Assembly (NCBI GenBank): GCA_900549215.1
Contig: URNJ01000105.1
Location: 1 to 6,310 of the forward strand
Source: an uncultured Collinsella sp.
GTDB lineage: Bacteria > Actinomycetota > Coriobacteriia > Coriobacteriales > Coriobacteriaceae
Direction: 5' to 3'
DNA: 6,310 nucleotides
Shown here: piece by piece, positions 3,905-6,310 of the stretch
Position numbering within the stretch: position 1 is the first letter of the stretch
Layout of the letters: each line of letters opens with the position of its first letter
Program-made: the position numbers and the translations under genes
The notes under the pieces: model-generated
What the model saw: the letters and a program-made list of their open reading frames with translations, nothing else
Told to the model about the DNA's origin: nothing
Databases searched by the model: none

Positions 3905-6310
3905 CTACAGCGCGCCGGAACCGGCTTGCATCATGCCGCCGGGGCCCGAGGTCACGCCGCCGCTCACGGGCGCGACGTTGCCGGTGTGCGGAGCCGCCGG
4001 GGCGGTATCGCCACCGAGCGTGCCCGCCGGACGCGGTGCCGGAATCTCGCCCGTGCCGTGACTAAAGACAAACTTGCCGTCGGCCACATCGCACTGAACG
4101 GTATCGCCCTCGCCCCACTCACCGGCCAGCAGTTCCTCGGACAGCGGGTCCTCAATGAGCTTTTGGATGGCACGGCGCAGCGGACGCGCGCCATTGGTGA
4201 GGTCGGTGCCCTCGGCCACAATCTTGTCGTAGGCCGCATCGGTGAGCTTGATGTTCATGCCGTTGGCAATCAGGCGTTGACGCAGGTCGTCCACCAGCAG
4301 GTGCGCGATCTTGGTCAGATTCTCGCCCGAAAGCTTCTGGAACACCACGATGTCGTCGATACGGTTGAGCAGCTCGGGGCGGAACAGGCGCTTAAGTTCG
4401 CCCATCGCACGACCCTTAATCTCGCTCGAGGTAAGACCCTGCTCGCCGGTGGTGCCAAAGCCAACGCTCGCATCCTGCGCAATCTCGCGGGCGCCCACGT
4501 TGGACGTCATGATGATCACGGTGTTGCGGAAGTCAACCGTCTTGCCCTGGCTATCGGTCAGACGACCCTCCTCCAGCACCTGCAGCAGGATGTTGAAGAT
4601 GTCGGGATGCGCCTTCTCGATCTCGTCGAACAGCACGACCGAGTACGGGTGGCGACGAACGGCCTTGGTGAGCTGGCCGCCCTCGTCGTGACCGACGTAA
4701 CCCGGAGGGCTACCGATGAGCTTGGAGACCTCGAACTCGCTACCGAACTCGGACATGTCGAAGCTGATGAGTGCATCCTTGCTGCCAAAGAGGTACTCGG
4801 CGAGCGTCTTGGCGAGCTCGGTCTTGCCCGTGCCGGTGGGACCCAGGAAGATAAAGCTGCCGCCGGGGCGACGCGGGTCCTTGAGCGGCGAACGGCTGCG
4901 GCGCACGGCCTTGGCAACTGCCTCGACAGCCTCATCCTGACCGATGATGCGCGTCTTGAGCACGCTTTCGGCTTGCAGCAGGCGACGGCTCTCGCTCTCG
5001 GTAAGCGAGGACACCGGCACGCCCGAAGTCACGGACACGATGTCGGCGATCTGAGAGACATCGATGGTGAGCGGGCTGGCGTCGAGCTCGGCAGTCCAGG
5101 CGGCCTTGGCCTCGGCGAGTTCAATCTCGGCGGCCTTCTGCTGCTCGGTGATCTCGGCGGCCTTGTTCATGTCGTCGCTCTCGGTGGCCTCCTGCGCGGC
5201 GGCCTTGAGCTCCTCTATGCGATGCTCGGCCTCGCGCACCGGCTCGGGCGCGCGATTCGCGGCGATGCGAGCGCGTGCGCCGGCCTCGTCAATGAGGTCG
5301 ATGGCCTTATCGGGCAGGAAGCGATCCTGGATGTAGCGGTTGGAAAGGTTCGCGGCGGCCTCGATAGCACCCTGCGTATAGCGCACATGGTGGTGCTCCT
5401 CGTAGCGCGGCTTGAGCGCGGTCAGGATCTTGACCGTGTCCTCGACGCTCGGCTCCTCGACATCGATGGTCTGGAAGCGACGCTCGAAGGCCGGATCCTT
5501 GGTGAGGTACTTGCGGAATTCCTCGGCCGTGGTGGCGCCGATAATCTGGAAGGCGCCGCGCGCGAGCACGGGCTTGAGCATGGAGCTCGCGTCGATGGAG
5601 CCCTCGGCAGAACCGGCACCGATGATGGTGTGCATCTCATCGATAAACAGGATGACGTCGTCGGCCTCGGTGGCCTCCTGGATCACGTTCTTGAGGCGCT
5701 CCTCAAACTCGCCACGATACTTGGCGCCCGCCACGAGGCCCGGCAGGTCGAGCGTCCAGATATTCTGGTTCATGAGGTTCTCGGGCACGTTGCCGGCTGC
5801 AATCTGCTGAGCCAGGCCCTCGACGATGGCCGTCTTGCCCACGCCGGGGTCGCCCAGAATGAGCGGGTTGTTCTTGGTGCGGCGCGAAAGAATTTCCATC
5901 ATACGCTGGACTTCCTTTTCGCGACCGATCACGGGGTCGAGCTCGCCATCGCGCGCCTTCTGCGTGAGGTTGGTCGCGAACTGCTTAAGCGTATCGGTGC
6001 CACTCCCCTTTTGCTGAGAGGCATCCGAGCCGCTAAAGAACGGCAGGCCCGCACCGGGACGACCAGCACCGGCGCCGGCGAGCGGACGCTTCTTGTCCTG
6101 GTCCTTGGCAGTGAGTTTCTCGATAGCCTTTTTGATGGAGGCGGACGACACACCCAGGCGCATGAGGATGTCCATGGCCATGCCGTTGCCCTCTTCGACG
6201 ATTCCGATCAGCAAGTGCTCGGTCGACACGTAGGTCTGGTTGTTCTCACGCGCCACGCGGAATGAACGCTCCATCACACTAATGACGAGCGGCGTAAAGG
6301 CGAGCTTGGC
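3905..6310 (-). CDS. clpC: ClpC-type ATP-dependent unfoldase, Clp/Hsp100 AAA+ ATPase (5' partial)
   Basis: This is a hexameric cytoplasmic unfoldase that threads substrates into the ClpP protease. Stop is TAG at 3907-3905; the frame stays open to the right edge, 801 residues visible. Numbering from the codon at 6277: one Clp-N repeat (to about 56; TYVSTEHLLIGIVEEGNG), a Gly/Ala/Pro linker (65-95), ATPase D1 with Walker A GDPGVGKT (142-149), Walker B ILFIDE (209-214) and arginine finger RR (266-267). A short charged middle domain (about 340-395), ClpC-sized and far shorter than in ClpB, follows. D2 has Walker A GPTGTGKT (479-486), Walker B VVLFDE (547-552), sensor-1 Asn593 and sensor-2 GARPLRR (696-702). 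VGF (605-607) is the ClpP-docking loop, absent from ClpB, so a protease partner is expected. The last 50 residues are a Gly/Ala/Pro-rich tail. The visible N-repeat resembles the second of the usual two, so the start is probably off the window. No CtsR- or HspR-type operator can be seen because the promoter is outside. Confidence 0.95.
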   Translation of the reverse strand, partial: AKLAFTPLVISVMERSFRVARENNQTYVSTEHLLIGIVEEGNGMAMDILMRLGVSSASIKKAIEKLTAKDQDKKRPLAGAGAGRPGAGLPFFSGSDASQQKGSGTDTLKQFATNLTQKARDGELDPVIGREKEVQRMMEILSRRTKNNPLILGDPGVGKTAIVEGLAQQIAAGNVPENLMNQNIWTLDLPGLVAGAKYRGEFEERLKNVIQEATEADDVILFIDEMHTIIGAGSAEGSIDASSMLKPVLARGAFQIIGATTAEEFRKYLTKDPAFERRFQTIDVEEPSVEDTVKILTALKPRYEEHHHVRYTQGAIEAAANLSNRYIQDRFLPDKAIDLIDEAGARARIAANRAPEPVREAEHRIEELKAAAQEATESDDMNKAAEITEQQKAAEIELAEAKAAWTAELDASPLTIDVSQIADIVSVTSGVPVSSLTESESRRLLQAESVLKTRIIGQDEAVEAVAKAVRRSRSPLKDPRRPGGSFIFLGPTGTGKTELAKTLAEYLFGSKDALISFDMSEFGSEFEVSKLIGSPPGYVGHDEGGQLTKAVRRHPYSVVLFDEIEKAHPDIFNILLQVLEEGRLTDSQGKTVDFRNTVIIMTSNVGAREIAQDASVGFGTTGEQGLTSSEIKGRAMGELKRLFRPELLNRIDDIVVFQKLSGENLTKIAHLLVDDLRQRLIANGMNIKLTDAAYDKIVAEGTDLTNGARPLRRAIQKLIEDPLSEELLAGEWGEGDTVQCDVADGKFVFSHGTGEIPAPRPAGTLGGDTAPAAPHTGNVAPVSGGVTSGPGGMMQAGSGAL

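Noticed and set aside
3878..6265. A 795-codon open frame on the plus strand opposite clpC
   Set aside because: It is in exact codon register with clpC, each codon being the reverse complement of a clpC codon. Stops would arise only from TTA, CTA or TCA codons in clpC, which are rare in high-GC genes. The translation is compositionally odd and resembles no family, while the minus strand encodes a full set of AAA+ motifs.
6275..6277. GTG at 6277-6275 or the following ATG as the clpC start
   Set aside because: The frame and Clp-N similarity (FTPLVISV) continue upstream to the window edge, and no Shine-Dalgarno precedes these codons (the upstream bases read GTCATTAGT).

Overview
The window is high-GC bacterial DNA with a lower-GC island around a toxin-antitoxin pair. 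The best guess is an actinobacterium of the Coriobacteriia, Collinsella-like. This rests on base composition, GTG starts, a Gram-positive-type ClpC with a ClpP-docking loop, and a 485-residue M20-family PepD dipeptidase. It is an inference and no marker gene proves it.

Layout, left to right. Bases 1-248 (+) are the 3' end of a manganese efflux pump gene (mntP type). An intergenic stretch follows (249-368) holding a perfect 13-bp hairpin terminator and three evenly spaced copies of a CATGCA-N6-TGCATG palindrome. The copies are 27 bp apart, centre to centre. The middle copy lies between a candidate -35 and -10, and the first forms most of the terminator stem. Bases 369-800 (+) encode a HipB-like helix-turn-helix antitoxin, and 801-2105 (+) encode a full-length HipA serine/threonine kinase toxin that begins on the base after the hipB stop codon. 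The palindromes are the obvious candidate operators for autoregulation by HipB or the HipBA complex.

The right-hand genes are on the minus strand. A 15-bp hairpin (2137-2177) with a T-rich tail on the minus strand separates them from hipA. pepD, a cytosolic non-specific dipeptidase with all seven expected metal and catalytic residues, runs from 3690 to 2233. A 214-bp gap (3691-3904) holds a candidate pepD promoter and a hairpin that probably terminates clpC. clpC runs from beyond the right edge (6310) to 3905 and encodes a two-ATPase-domain Clp/Hsp100 unfoldase; its extreme N-terminus is outside the window.

ClpC (with ClpP, not in the window) and PepD act at opposite ends of cytoplasmic protein breakdown, and HipBA is a toxin-antitoxin module often linked to growth arrest. 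In E. coli the HipB antitoxin is itself degraded by a cellular protease, but nothing here shows that this ClpC acts on this HipB. The least ordinary structure in the window is the 284-355 operator array fused to the upstream gene's terminator. No wholly new system is evident.
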